Notes under the pieces: model-generated
What the model was told of the DNA's origin: nothing
The model's input: the letters and a program-made list of their open reading frames with translations, nothing else
Databases searched by the model: none
Program-made: the position numbers and the translations under genes
NCBI GenBank assembly: GCA_039917615.1
Contig: JBDSJD010000021.1
Coordinates: 1-64,000 of the forward strand
DNA length: 64,000 nt
DNA from: ZC4RG30 sp039917615
GTDB lineage: Bacteria > Pseudomonadota > Gammaproteobacteria > Steroidobacterales > Steroidobacteraceae
Reading direction: 5' to 3'
Part shown: piece by piece, positions 1 to 8,983 of the stretch
Numbering within the stretch: position 1 is the first letter of the stretch
Layout of the letters: every line of letters begins with the position of its first letter

Positions 1-1322
1 GAGAAGTCGTGCTTCGCGCCGTTCAAGCGGACTTGCCCCGTACGGATGCGCTTCGCGACCTTGCGGGCGCGCTCGAGATCTTTCGAGACCACGAAACCCG
101 ACAGGCCATACTGCGAGTCGTTCGCGATGCGGATGGCATCGTCTTCATCCTTGTACGGAATGATGACGAGCACTGGTCCGAAGATTTCTTCCTGCGCAAT
201 CACCATGTCATTGCGGACGTTTGCAAAGATGGTGGGCCTCGCGAAGTGGCCGGTAGCAAGGCCCGCAGGCTTGCCCGGCCCACCGGTCACCAGGGTCGCG
301 CCTTCTTCGATGCCTTTCCTGATGTATGCCTGTACACGATCAAATTGCGCCTTGCTCACCAGGGGCCCCACCTTGACGCCCTCCTTGAGCGGATCGCCCA
401 CCACCGTTGCTTCCGCGGAGGCTTTTGCAAGCCGCACCACTTCGTCATGCAGTTGCTGCGGCACCAGCATGCGCGATGGACAGGCACAGGCCTGGCCGGA
501 ATTCATGAAGACCGCTTGCACGCCCTGCGGCACAAACGTGGCCAAGTCCGCATCGTCGAGCAGGAGGTTCGCCGACTTGCCGCCGAGTTCCTGCGCCACT
601 CGCTTCACTGTGTGCGCGGCATTGCGGGCCACTTCGATGCCCGCCCGCGTCGAGCCTGTGAACGACACCATGTCGATGTCCTTGTGAGTGCTCAGTGCTA
701 CACCCACCGTCGGGCCATCGCCGTTGATCAGGTTGAACACGCCGGGCGGCACACCAGCGGCATCGAGCACTTCGGCGAAGATGATGGCATTAAGAGGCGC
801 GAATTCGCTGGGCTTCAGCACCATCGTGCAGCCCGCCGCCAGGGCCGCGGCGACCTTGCAGCCGATCTGGTACAGCGGCCAGTTCCACGGAGTGATGAGG
901 GCGCACACGCCCACGGCTTCGCGACGAACCAGGGTAGTGCCGAACTGGTGTTCGAACTGGTAGGTCTTGAGCACATTGATTGCCTGCGTGAAATGAACGG
1001 CACCGAGCGGCACCTGTGCATCGCGGGCCAGCCAGACCGGCGCGCCCACCTCGGCAATGACAGCACTGACCAGATCCGGCGCGCGCCGGTTGTATTCGGC
1101 GACGACGCGCTCAAGCAAGGCAATGCGCTCCGCGGGGGTCGTCTGCGAGAAGGAGTCGAAGGCGACGCGCGCTGCGGCCACCGCGCGATCGACATCGGCC
1201 TGGGCTCCCAAACTGATCTGTGCGATGACCTGTTCCGTCGCTGGATTCTCGACATCAAGCACTTTCGGAATGGCAGGCGGAGACCACTTACCGTTGATGT
1301 AAAAGAGTTTGGTATCGATCAT
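1..1322 (-). CDS. Aldehyde dehydrogenase family protein (C-terminus beyond window)
   Basis: NAD(P)-dependent oxidation of an aldehyde to a carboxylic acid, presumably cytosolic. The reverse strand is open from an ATG at 1322 to the window edge (440 codons). Family landmarks are in order: TPWNWPL near residue 145, the FTGST cofactor loop near 221, the general-base Glu in QELGGKS (about 245), the catalytic Cys in GQACACPSR (about 279), and EEIFGPV further on. A purine-rich AGGGA lies about 10 nt before the ATG. It is divergent from the carboxylesterase. The substrate cannot be told from sequence. Most of a normal family length of about 475-490 residues is present; only the last few dozen residues are missing. 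Confidence 0.93.
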   Translation of the reverse strand, partial: MIDTKLFYINGKWSPPAIPKVLDVENPATEQVIAQISLGAQADVDRAVAAARVAFDSFSQTTPAERIALLERVVAEYNRRAPDLVSAVIAEVGAPVWLARDAQVPLGAVHFTQAINVLKTYQFEHQFGTTLVRREAVGVCALITPWNWPLYQIGCKVAAALAAGCTMVLKPSEFAPLNAIIFAEVLDAAGVPPGVFNLINGDGPTVGVALSTHKDIDMVSFTGSTRAGIEVARNAAHTVKRVAQELGGKSANLLLDDADLATFVPQGVQAVFMNSGQACACPSRMLVPQQLHDEVVRLAKASAEATVVGDPLKEGVKVGPLVSKAQFDRVQAYIRKGIEEGATLVTGGPGKPAGLATGHFARPTIFANVRNDMVIAQEEIFGPVLVIIPYKDEDDAIRIANDSQYGLSGFVVSKDLERARKVAKRIRTGQVRLNGAKHDF

Positions 1323-1494
1323 TGCGCTGCAGATTCCCTGTCACGGAAAGACGGGAGGATATTCCATATGAAGCAGCGCGTGCGGCGTCGGCCCGGCGAC
1401 GGCAAGCGGTGCAGCCGGCGGTACGCTGGACCATTGCTTCGCCTTGTGCCATGTTCCCCACCTCACGGGACCCGGACAAGATAAGGAACCTGCC

Positions 1495-3129
1495 ATGCGA
1501 TCCATCCGCAACATTACCGCCGCACTCGCTCTGCTCATCGCACTGCAGGCCGGCGCCGCGCAGCTGCAGGTGCAGGTCGCGCAGGGCCAGCTCGAAGGCA
1601 CCGAGGAAGGGGGCATGCGCGTGTTTCGCGGCATTCCCTTCGCTGCACCGCCCATCAACGCGCTGCGCTGGCGCGAACCACAGCCGGCCGCTTCGTGGTC
1701 CGGTGTGCGCAAGGCCGACCAGTTCGGTTCGGCTTGCGCGCAGGGCCAGACCGGAGCGGACGGCAACCTCGGTCCGCGCATCAGCGAGGACTGCCTCTAC
1801 CTGAACGTGTGGACGCCCGCGAAGGACGAGGAGAAGCTGCCCGTGCTGGTTTGGGTCTACGGCGGCGGCTTCGCCGGCGGGCGCACCTCCGACGCCCTGT
1901 TCGACGGGCAGCCACTGGCACGAAAAGGCGTGGTGTATGTCAGCGTTGCTTATCGCGTGGGCGTGATGGGCTTTCTCGCGCACCCGGAATTGAGCGCGGA
2001 AAATCGCCGGCTGCACGGGGTAGCAGCCTCGGGCAATTACGGCCTGCTGGACCTTGTGTCGAGCCTGCAGTGGATCAAGAAGAACATCGCGGCGTTCGGC
2101 GGTGATCCAAACAAGGTCACTATCTGGGGCGAATCGGCCGGTGCGATCGCCGTGAGCATGCTGGCGGTGGTGCCGCAGGCCAAAGGCCTGTTCCACGGCG
2201 TCATCTCCGACAGCGGTGGTTCGTTCGGCTCAACACGCACACCGACCGCCCCGGGCGAAAATGTGCCGCCACTGGCGATCGCTGAACAGGCCGGCGTCAC
2301 GCTGGCAGGCAAGCTGGGCGTAACCACGCTCGACGCGATGCGCGCGAAGCCCACGGGTGAAGTGCAGGCCAAAGCGCGCGGCATCGGCAATATCGGTTGG
2401 CCCGTGCTCGACGGCTGGGTGCTCCCCGATGATCAGTACGTGCTGTATTCGAAGGGCAAATATCACGACACACCTGTTCTCGTCGGAATCAATTCCGACG
2501 AGGGCGCGAGCTTTTCGCGCACCGACGATCCGGCGCAATTCCAGTCCGATACGCGCAGCCGCTTTAGCGTGCACGCTGACCAGATCCTGAAGGCCTATCC
2601 GCCCGATGCCAAGGGTTCCATCAAGCAGGCCGCGCGCAACGTGATGCGCGAGGCCTCGTTCGGCTGGCAATCCTGGGTATGGGCCAAACTGCAGAGTGAA
2701 CGCCGCGGCTCGCCGGTCTTCGTGTACTACATGGACCAGCGCCCGCCCTATGCCGCCGACTCGCGAAATGCCGACGTGGCAGGCGTGCCGCATGGCGCGG
2801 AGCTTCCCTATGTGTTCCAGCAGCTGAACCTCACAAAGCTGCCGTGGACGGATGCCGACCGGCGTATCGCCGATGCGATGGGAACCTACTGGACCAACTT
2901 CGCGAAGACCGGCAACCCCAACGGCGCGGGACTGCCGAGCTGGCCGGCGTTCACCAGCAAGGATTCGCAGCGCATGGTCTTCAAGGACAGCCCTCAGGCG
3001 AAGCCCTATGACAACCTCGCCCAACTGGAGGCGATGGACGCGTACTTCGCATGGCGGCGCACGCCCGAGGGCAAGCGCTTCGGCGAAAATGGCGGCACCG
3101 CCAATTCCGGGCCGCTGGGTCAGCGCTGA
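1495..3129 (+). CDS. Secreted type B carboxylesterase
   Basis: Alpha/beta-hydrolase of the carboxylesterase type B family, 544 residues, hydrolysing carboxylic esters outside the cytoplasm. The N-terminus is a signal peptide (MRSIRN, then a hydrophobic run ending LQAGAAQ). EDCLYLNVWTP near residue 98 and the nucleophile Ser214 in WGESAGA are the two family signatures. The acid Glu lies in INSDEGASF and the His in VPHGAELPY. I chose the ATG at 1495, not the upstream in-frame 1444, because it opens the signal peptide and has AAGGAAC about 6 nt upstream. The natural ester is unknown; a second esterase of the tannase family lies at 61-62.5 kb. Confidence 0.93.
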   Translation: MRSIRNITAALALLIALQAGAAQLQVQVAQGQLEGTEEGGMRVFRGIPFAAPPINALRWREPQPAASWSGVRKADQFGSACAQGQTGADGNLGPRISEDCLYLNVWTPAKDEEKLPVLVWVYGGGFAGGRTSDALFDGQPLARKGVVYVSVAYRVGVMGFLAHPELSAENRRLHGVAASGNYGLLDLVSSLQWIKKNIAAFGGDPNKVTIWGESAGAIAVSMLAVVPQAKGLFHGVISDSGGSFGSTRTPTAPGENVPPLAIAEQAGVTLAGKLGVTTLDAMRAKPTGEVQAKARGIGNIGWPVLDGWVLPDDQYVLYSKGKYHDTPVLVGINSDEGASFSRTDDPAQFQSDTRSRFSVHADQILKAYPPDAKGSIKQAARNVMREASFGWQSWVWAKLQSERRGSPVFVYYMDQRPPYAADSRNADVAGVPHGAELPYVFQQLNLTKLPWTDADRRIADAMGTYWTNFAKTGNPNGAGLPSWPAFTSKDSQRMVFKDSPQAKPYDNLAQLEAMDAYFAWRRTPEGKRFGENGGTANSGPLGQR

Positions 3130-3149
3130 GAACGTGCAGTCGGCCGCTG

Positions 3150-3167
3150 GCGGGTCTGCCGACCCGC
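3150..3167. terminator. Hairpin downstream of the carboxylesterase
   Basis: A perfect 7-bp stem (GCGGGTC / GACCCGC) with a 4-nt loop lies 20 bases after the esterase stop. No T-run follows, so it may be a weak or factor-assisted terminator, or only an mRNA stabilising hairpin. Confidence 0.3.
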
Positions 3168-3301
3168 TAGTCGGCTTGACGAGCCCAAGAAACCGGAAAT
3201 CAACAACTTAGACGATCCACACTCGTCTTTCCGTTGCGCTACGCCCGGGATTCGCCAAACGCCGCACATCGACCACGCAACTGCACGCCTAGCATTGCGT
3301 C

Positions 3302-3712
3302 ATGAGGCAATCCCTGTCCGCGTTTTTGTTGCCGTTCATTCCGGTTGCCGCCCTGGCGGCGCATAGCTGGTGCGGGTCCGTCGAACCCGGCAAAGGCTTG
3401 CTGCTGCAACGACTCGGCGAGAAAGACCGCATGTGCGGGTGGATTCAGGCGCAGTACGACGGCGCGCACCGCTTCACGGCGAGTGTTCCTGGTAGTCGGG
3501 TCTGGATTGCTCGTCAGCTTGTGACCGGTCCAACGATGCTCAAAGCAGAGTCGTACTACGCCATCGTGATCGAAACACCCAAGTCTGAAGACTTCCGCTT
3601 GAGCTGGGATCAGCCATTGGGAGTGCCCATGGAGATACCCCCCTTCGTGTTGTTCAAGCCTGCTCCAAGGGCCGATCAGGAGTGCCTGCTGCCTGGTGAA
3701 GAGAAGTTTTGA
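3302..3712 (+). CDS. Small exported protein of unknown function
   Basis: 136 residues, not recognised. The N-terminus (MRQSLSAFLLPFIPVAALAA) is a convincing signal peptide with likely cleavage near residue 20. The mature part has Cys residues near positions 24, 45 and 129, so disulfides are possible in the periplasm. No catalytic motif is visible. It is transcribed alone: convergent with the next gene, with only 7 bases between the stops. Confidence 0.6.
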   Translation: MRQSLSAFLLPFIPVAALAAHSWCGSVEPGKGLLLQRLGEKDRMCGWIQAQYDGAHRFTASVPGSRVWIARQLVTGPTMLKAESYYAIVIETPKSEDFRLSWDQPLGVPMEIPPFVLFKPAPRADQECLLPGEEKF

Positions 3713-3719
3713 GGCTTCC

Positions 3720-4109
3720 CTACGAATAGTTGAATTTGTACCGTTTGGTACGGCCAGTCATCGTTACCCGGCGTTTGCGTTCGGCACGCTTCAGGGTGTC
3801 GACCCACTTGGCCGCGTCTTCACTCTGCGTCGGTGTTGGCTTACCGGTCACTCCGTGTCGTATCCAGAGGTATGCCTGCATGATGCCGGCGTCCCTTTGA
3901 CCCGTCCTGGTATACCAGGCAGCGGAGCCAGGCGGTGTGCCTGCGAGCGCGCTCGCCTGCTTGAAGGCGTCCAGATGGTTTACCGCCGCGCTTACCTGCT
4001 CCGGCGTGGCCCACGCCTTCACGCCTAACAGGCGCAGCGCTGTCCGTACGAAGACTCTTGCGTAGTCATCCTCGACAATCGCCTGCAAATCCGGTTTGAA
4101 GTCCGGCAT
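3720..4109 (-). CDS. Hypothetical protein, basic C-terminus
   Basis: 129 residues from the ATG at 4109 (MPDFKPDLQAIVED). An in-frame upstream start at 4172 would add a Cys/Gly-rich stretch that looks non-coding. The sequence is soluble, mostly helical, with WIRHG and a strongly basic tail (KRAERKRRV...TKRYKFNYS) that could touch nucleic acid. I do not recognise a family. The open frame, codon bias and lack of a better alternative support it as a gene. Confidence 0.55.
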   Translation of the reverse strand: MPDFKPDLQAIVEDDYARVFVRTALRLLGVKAWATPEQVSAAVNHLDAFKQASALAGTPPGSAAWYTRTGQRDAGIMQAYLWIRHGVTGKPTPTQSEDAAKWVDTLKRAERKRRVTMTGRTKRYKFNYS

Positions 4110-4228
4110 GCATAAAGTGTCGCATAGAGAGGATAGAGAATTCCCGCCACATCCATGTAGGCCCCGCCCCACAACCGGGAAGGGTACGGGACTTCACCCC
4201 CTCCCCACCTGGCTCTAAGCTTCTGCCT

Positions 4229-4687
4229 ATGCTGGATGCCATCTCTATTCGCTGTGCAATGCCGTTCGAGCGCGAAGCTCTTGAGGCGTTACAGCGACGC
4301 GCTTCGCTGGCCAACCCCGGAGATCGCGACGCAATACTGGCTCATCCGGACGCTATCGAGATTCCAACCCTTCAACTGGAATCTGGGCAGGTGTATGTCG
4401 CGGAGCGAGGGAATTCGATTGTTGGATTCGCAGCGATACTGCCGCGCGACGACGGAGATACAGAACTCGATGCGCTTTTCGTCGAGCCTGGCATGTGGCG
4501 CCAGGGAATCGGGAAACGACTGATCAAGCGCTGCGAAGATGCAGCACGATCGCTTGGTTCCGGCGCGTTGCGCGTTATTGGCAATCCACACACACGGGAA
4601 TTCTATGTTGCCAGTGGCTTCAAGAGCATTGGGGTCTGCGCCACCCGCTTTGGCGAAGGAGTCGTATATCGAAGGACGCTTGATTGA
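4229..4687 (+). CDS. GNAT family N-acetyltransferase
   Basis: 152 residues with the GNAT fold: an N-terminal substrate-binding part, the central strand VYVAERGNSIVGFAAI, then VEPGMWRQGIGKRLIKRC. That last run is motif A, with the R/Q-x-x-G-x-G/A acetyl-CoA pyrophosphate loop near residue 92. A C-terminal HTREFYVASGFKSIG strand-helix follows. It transfers acetyl from acetyl-CoA to an amine; the acceptor is unknown. It is a monocistronic gene divergent from the preceding unknown gene. Confidence 0.85.
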   Translation: MLDAISIRCAMPFEREALEALQRRASLANPGDRDAILAHPDAIEIPTLQLESGQVYVAERGNSIVGFAAILPRDDGDTELDALFVEPGMWRQGIGKRLIKRCEDAARSLGSGALRVIGNPHTREFYVASGFKSIGVCATRFGEGVVYRRTLD

Positions 4688-4840
4688 CTGCCCCAAATCC
4701 GCGCTTACATAGGACCGCGAGCCTCCAGATCGGGCATGAGCCCTGCCCGGCCTTGACCTCCACAAACGGGCGCCTGACTATGCTCACCGCGATTGTGGCC
4801 CAGTCCAGAAAGCGAATCCATTGTCCTTCGGAGGTTTGAA

Positions 4841-5305
4841 ATGCGTAGTGTGAAACGGAATTTCCTGGCCGCCCTGCTGGGTGTGATCTCACTGTCGGTG
4901 ATCGGCATGCCTGCACGGGCGCAGACGCCACAGCTGGAGGCAAACAAGAAGGTCGCGCAGGCGTTCTACGACGCCGCGATCAACAGGAAGAATTTCGAAG
5001 ATGCCGTGAAGTACCTGGGTGCCCAGTACAAGCAGCACAATCCCACCGCCGCCGATGGTGCCGAAGGCCTCAAGGGCTTCATCGAGTTCCTGAAAATGCG
5101 TTTTCCGAACCAGCGCGGTGAGATCAAGCACGTGATCGCCGAAGGCGACCTGGTGGTGCTGCATGTGCACTCGACGCGCGGCGACGGCACGCCGGGCCGC
5201 GCGATCGTCGATATCTTCCGCCTGCAGAACGGCAAGATTGTAGAGCACTGGGATGTGATCCAGGATATCCCCGAGAAGGCTTCCAACAGCAACGGCATGT
5301 TCTAG
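4841..5305 (+). CDS. Exported SnoaL/NTF2-like protein
   Basis: 154 residues. A signal peptide (MRSVKRNFLAALLGVISLSV... cut near ARA-Q) is followed by a SnoaL-like NTF2 fold. Typical elements are VAQAFYDAAINRKNF, YLGAQYKQHNPTAADG, a central HVIAEGDLVVLHVHS and the final strand-turn GKIVEHWDVIQDIPE. A GGAGG Shine-Dalgarno sits just upstream of the ATG at 4841, which is why the in-frame start at 4793 was not used. Only 7 bases separate it from the DUF1592 gene, so it probably leads that operon. Family members can be enzymes or binding proteins; the role is not deducible. Confidence 0.85.
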   Translation: MRSVKRNFLAALLGVISLSVIGMPARAQTPQLEANKKVAQAFYDAAINRKNFEDAVKYLGAQYKQHNPTAADGAEGLKGFIEFLKMRFPNQRGEIKHVIAEGDLVVLHVHSTRGDGTPGRAIVDIFRLQNGKIVEHWDVIQDIPEKASNSNGMF

Positions 5306-5312
5306 GCGGTCG

Positions 5313-7661
5313 ATGAGTCACTACGGGAAAGCTCGCTGGCGGCAGAACGGCGGACTGGCGGTGCTCGGTCTGTTGCCGGTGCTGGGCCTGTTCGCGGCAG
5401 ATCGCGCCGCCGCGGCCCAGCCGCATGGCGTGATCGATGCCGCACTGATCCAGAAATACTGTGCGGGCTGCCACAACGACGAGCAGTGGAGCGGTGGCCT
5501 TTCCCTCGATGGTGTCGAGACCGCCCACATCGGCAACGACGCGGAAATGTGGGAGACCGTGGTGCGCAAGGTGCGCACCGGCATGATGCCGCCGGCCGGC
5601 GAGCCGCGCCCGCAGGGTGGCAAGTTGCAGGCTTTTGCCGCAGGGCTGGAGCGCGAGCTCGACAACGCAGCACGCGGCAAGTCGCAGCCCGGCCATCCGG
5701 GACTGCGCCGGCTTACGCGATTCGAATACGGCAACGTGATCCGCGACCTGCTGGGCTTGCAGGACAACGTCACGACCCTGCTGCCGCCTGACAACAACAG
5801 CGACGGCTTCGACACCAATGGCGAGACGCTGGGCAATTCACCCGCGCTGATCGAAGCCTATGTGAATGCCGCCGCCAAGCTCGCACGCCGCGCGGTGGGC
5901 GATCGTCAACCTGCAGTGGTGCAGGTGGACTACCGGCCGCCAACTGGCTGGTCGCAGGATCGCCACATCGACTCGCTGCCACTGGGCACGCGCGGCGGTT
6001 ATAGCGTGCGCCACGAGTTCCCGGTGGACGGCGACTACGACCTGGTCATCTCGGTGGCCTCCGGTGGGCTCTTTGGCGGTACGGTAACCCGCGGCCGCCA
6101 GATCTACGTTGCGCTCGACAAGACGCCACTCACCACGCAGGAAGCGGACTCCCGCAAGTACCGCGTCCATGTGAAGGCCGGGCCACGCACTGTCACGGCG
6201 ACGCTGGTTGATCAGGTGCGCAGCAAAGGCACCGACGACATTTATTCCATCGACAAGCTGCAGGGCGCAGTGACGGACATCACCATCACCGGCCCATTCA
6301 ATGCCGCCGGTGCCGGCGATACACCGAGCCGGCGCAAGGTGTTCGTCTGCCGCCCTGCCACTACCAGCGACGAGGAAGGCTGCGCACGCCGCATTCTTTC
6401 CAGCCTCGCCGCGCAGGCTTATCGCGCACCAGTAAGCGCTACCGATCCGGCCGTCGATTCGTTAATGGGCTACTACCGCGAAGCGCGTGGCGCGGGCGAT
6501 TTCGAGGATGGAATCGAGCAGGCGCTGGCGCGCCTGCTGGTGAATCCGCGCTTCCTGTTCCGCCTGGAGCAGGAGCCCGCAGGTCTGGCGCCAGGCGCGG
6601 TGTACCGCCTGCCAGATGTGGAGCTCGCATCGCGGTTGTCGTTCTTCCTGTGGAGCAGCATCCCCGATGCCGAGCTGCGGGACCTGGCCTCGCGCGGGCG
6701 GCTGCGAGATCCGAAAGTGCTTGAGAAGCAGGTAAAGCGCATGCTCGCCGACCCGCACTCGGATGCGCTGGTCACGAATTTCGCCGGCCAATGGCTGCGC
6801 CTGCGCGCGCTCGACAGCATTCCCGCCGATTCACAGGGTTTCGACGAGAACCTGCGCCAGTCGATGCTACGCGAGACACGCCTGCTGCTGTCGAGCGTGA
6901 TGAGCGGCAACCGCAGCATCATCGAACTGCTCAATGCGCGTTACACCTTCCTTGATGAACCATTGGCGCGGCACTACGGTGTAGCGGATGTCAAAGGCAG
7001 CTACGTGCGGCGCGTCGAGCTGCCCGCGGGTACGCGAAGCGGGCTGCTCGGACAGGGCAGCATTCTCACCCTTACTTCGCTGCCCGAGCGCACCTCGCCG
7101 GTGGTGCGCGGCAAGTGGATCATGGAAAGCCTGATCGGCGCGCATGTGCCCGCGCCGCCAGCGGGCGTCGAAACCAATCTTGATCCGTCCCCTGGCCACG
7201 ACCAGCCCACGACGCTGCGGCAGCGCCTGGAAATGCATCGCGCGCAGCCTCAGTGTGCGGCCTGCCACCGGATCATGGATCCGGTCGGTGTCTCGCTGGA
7301 GAATTTTGATCGTACGGGCCGGTGGCGCACGCAGGACAACGGCCTGCCCGTGGATTCTCGCAGCGAGCTTGTCGATGGCACACCGCTCAATGGTCCAGAC
7401 GACCTGCGCGCCTGGCTCGTGAGTCACCCGGATGTGTTCGCCACGAATCTCGCCCAGAAGCTTTTGATCTACGCACTGGGCCGCAGCGTCGACCATCACG
7501 ACATGCCCGCCGTGCGCGGCATAGTGCGCGCGGCTGCCGTTGATGACTACCAATTCGCGACGTTGGTGTTGGGCGTGGTGCAAAGTCAGCCCTTCCAGTA
7601 CCGCAACACGAGTCCGGCACCTACCGCGCCGCCTTCTCCGCCTACGGCCCGCAACCGCTAA
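5313..7661 (+). CDS. DUF1592/DUF1588/DUF1585 cytochrome-like exported protein (copy 1)
   Basis: 782 residues. An N-terminal hydrophobic export segment (residues 13-36) precedes a planctomycete-type cytochrome c motif, CAGCHND (Cys50, Cys53, His54). DUF1587 (RLTRFEYGNVIRDLLGL near 130), a beta-rich middle, and the DUF1595/1592/1588/1585 series follow. A second CxxCH, CAACHRIMDP (Cys648, Cys651, His652), opens the conserved ENFDRTGRWR region. It is expected to bind heme in the periplasm or at the surface; the reaction is unknown for the family. It is followed after 11 bases by its usual partner, a DUF1552 protein. A paralogue lies at 10.6 kb. Confidence 0.9.
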   Translation: MSHYGKARWRQNGGLAVLGLLPVLGLFAADRAAAAQPHGVIDAALIQKYCAGCHNDEQWSGGLSLDGVETAHIGNDAEMWETVVRKVRTGMMPPAGEPRPQGGKLQAFAAGLERELDNAARGKSQPGHPGLRRLTRFEYGNVIRDLLGLQDNVTTLLPPDNNSDGFDTNGETLGNSPALIEAYVNAAAKLARRAVGDRQPAVVQVDYRPPTGWSQDRHIDSLPLGTRGGYSVRHEFPVDGDYDLVISVASGGLFGGTVTRGRQIYVALDKTPLTTQEADSRKYRVHVKAGPRTVTATLVDQVRSKGTDDIYSIDKLQGAVTDITITGPFNAAGAGDTPSRRKVFVCRPATTSDEEGCARRILSSLAAQAYRAPVSATDPAVDSLMGYYREARGAGDFEDGIEQALARLLVNPRFLFRLEQEPAGLAPGAVYRLPDVELASRLSFFLWSSIPDAELRDLASRGRLRDPKVLEKQVKRMLADPHSDALVTNFAGQWLRLRALDSIPADSQGFDENLRQSMLRETRLLLSSVMSGNRSIIELLNARYTFLDEPLARHYGVADVKGSYVRRVELPAGTRSGLLGQGSILTLTSLPERTSPVVRGKWIMESLIGAHVPAPPAGVETNLDPSPGHDQPTTLRQRLEMHRAQPQCAACHRIMDPVGVSLENFDRTGRWRTQDNGLPVDSRSELVDGTPLNGPDDLRAWLVSHPDVFATNLAQKLLIYALGRSVDHHDMPAVRGIVRAAAVDDYQFATLVLGVVQSQPFQYRNTSPAPTAPPSPPTARNR

Positions 7662-7672
7662 CAGGGACCGCC

Positions 7673-8980
7673 ATGCACTTCATCACCCGCAAGCATCTGT
7701 CACGTCGTGCACTGCTGCGCGGCGCCGGCGCCACACTGGCGCTGCCCCTGCTGGAATCGATGACGCCAGCCATGGCCGCGGCGGCCGCGCCGGTGCCGCG
7801 CTTCGCCTGCTTCTATGTGCCGCATGGCGTTACGCTGGCAAAATGGACGCCAGCCGCGACCGGCAAGGATTTCCCGCTGTCCGAGATCCTGCAGCCGCTC
7901 CAGCCGCACCATCGCTATTTGAATGTGATCAGCGGGCTGCGCCTGCCCTCCGCCTATGGCAGCGATGCCTCTGCTGAAGCCAATCACACGCGCTCGTCGG
8001 CCTGCTTCCTGAGCGGCGCGCAGCCGGTGCTGGGACCGCGTGCGCGGCTCGGCATCACAATGGATCAGGTGGCCGCTGCCGCGATCGGCGGCGACACGCC
8101 GCTGCCCTCGCTCGAACTTGGCATTGAAGGCCCGGCGTTCACCTGTGGCACCAACCTTTCCTGCGCGTATCGCAATTCGCTGGCGTGGCGCAACGTGAAC
8201 ACACCGCTGCCGATTGAAAACAACCCGCAGGCAGTATTCGAACGGCTGTTCGGAGACGGCGCCAGCGAAGCCCAGCGCAAGACGCGCCGAGCGCAGGCTC
8301 GCAGCCTGCTCGACACACTACGCACAGACATCGCCGCGCTGCAGAAGACGCTGCCCGCGGCCGACCGCGAGCGGCTTGGCGCTTACGTGGAAGACATCCG
8401 CGAGATCGAGCGCCGCATCAACAATGCGCAGAATCGCCCAAGTGTCCAGAGCGATGCACCCACGGGCGTACCAGCCAACTTCGACGACCACATCAAGCTG
8501 CAACTGGACCTGCTCGCCCTCGCCTGGCGGGCCGACGTCACCCGCATCGCCACGCTGCCGTTCGCGCAGGAAACCAGCGGTGCCACCTATCCCGCCAGCG
8601 GTCTGACGGATTCCTTCCATGGGCTGTCGCACCACTCGAACATCCAGGCCAACAAGGACCGCTTCGCGGTGATGAATCGCTACCACATCGGCATCCTCGG
8701 CTACTTCCTTGGCAAGCTGGCTGCCATCACCGACGGTGACGGCACACTGCTGGACCATTCGTTGGTGCTTTATGGCAGCGGCATCAGCGACGGTAACCAG
8801 CACGATCACGGGCCACTGCCCATCCTGCTGGCCGGTGGCGCCCGCGGCAGGGTGGCCGGCAACCGTCATCTGGTGGTGCCGACCGACACGCCACTGGCGA
8901 ACCTGCAGCTATCCATCCTGCATAAGCTGGGCGTTGAAGCGCAGCAGTTTGCCGACAGCAACGGCGCGGTTGCGTTGTAG
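7673..8980 (+). CDS. DUF1552 protein with Tat signal (copy 1)
   Basis: 435 residues. The twin-arginine signal is clear: RKHLSRRALLRGAGATLALP, then an Ala-rich cleavage region near residue 40. The rest is DUF1552: FYVPHGVTLAKWTP near 48, the conserved HTRSSACFLSGAQP block, YRNSLAWRN, then a helical part (REIERRINNAQ) and HHSNIQANKDR. The fold is considered related to the sulfatase/DUF1501 group, and export by Tat implies folding before export, perhaps with a metal cofactor. It is paired with the DUF1592 gene upstream, and the ankyrin gene starts 3 bases after its stop. Confidence 0.9.
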   Translation: MHFITRKHLSRRALLRGAGATLALPLLESMTPAMAAAAAPVPRFACFYVPHGVTLAKWTPAATGKDFPLSEILQPLQPHHRYLNVISGLRLPSAYGSDASAEANHTRSSACFLSGAQPVLGPRARLGITMDQVAAAAIGGDTPLPSLELGIEGPAFTCGTNLSCAYRNSLAWRNVNTPLPIENNPQAVFERLFGDGASEAQRKTRRAQARSLLDTLRTDIAALQKTLPAADRERLGAYVEDIREIERRINNAQNRPSVQSDAPTGVPANFDDHIKLQLDLLALAWRADVTRIATLPFAQETSGATYPASGLTDSFHGLSHHSNIQANKDRFAVMNRYHIGILGYFLGKLAAITDGDGTLLDHSLVLYGSGISDGNQHDHGPLPILLAGGARGRVAGNRHLVVPTDTPLANLQLSILHKLGVEAQQFADSNGAVAL

Positions 8981-8983
8981 AGC

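Noticed and set aside
9..1484. A 491-codon open frame on the plus strand opposite the aldehyde dehydrogenase
   Set aside because: The product is Arg/His-rich with no family resemblance, while the reverse strand encodes a clear aldehyde dehydrogenase. It is an antisense shadow typical of GC-rich DNA.
1368..1484. A 38-codon frame with a good GGGAGG before its ATG in the divergent gap upstream of the esterase
   Set aside because: Arg/Pro-rich, no structure, and ends just before the esterase Shine-Dalgarno; judged chance.
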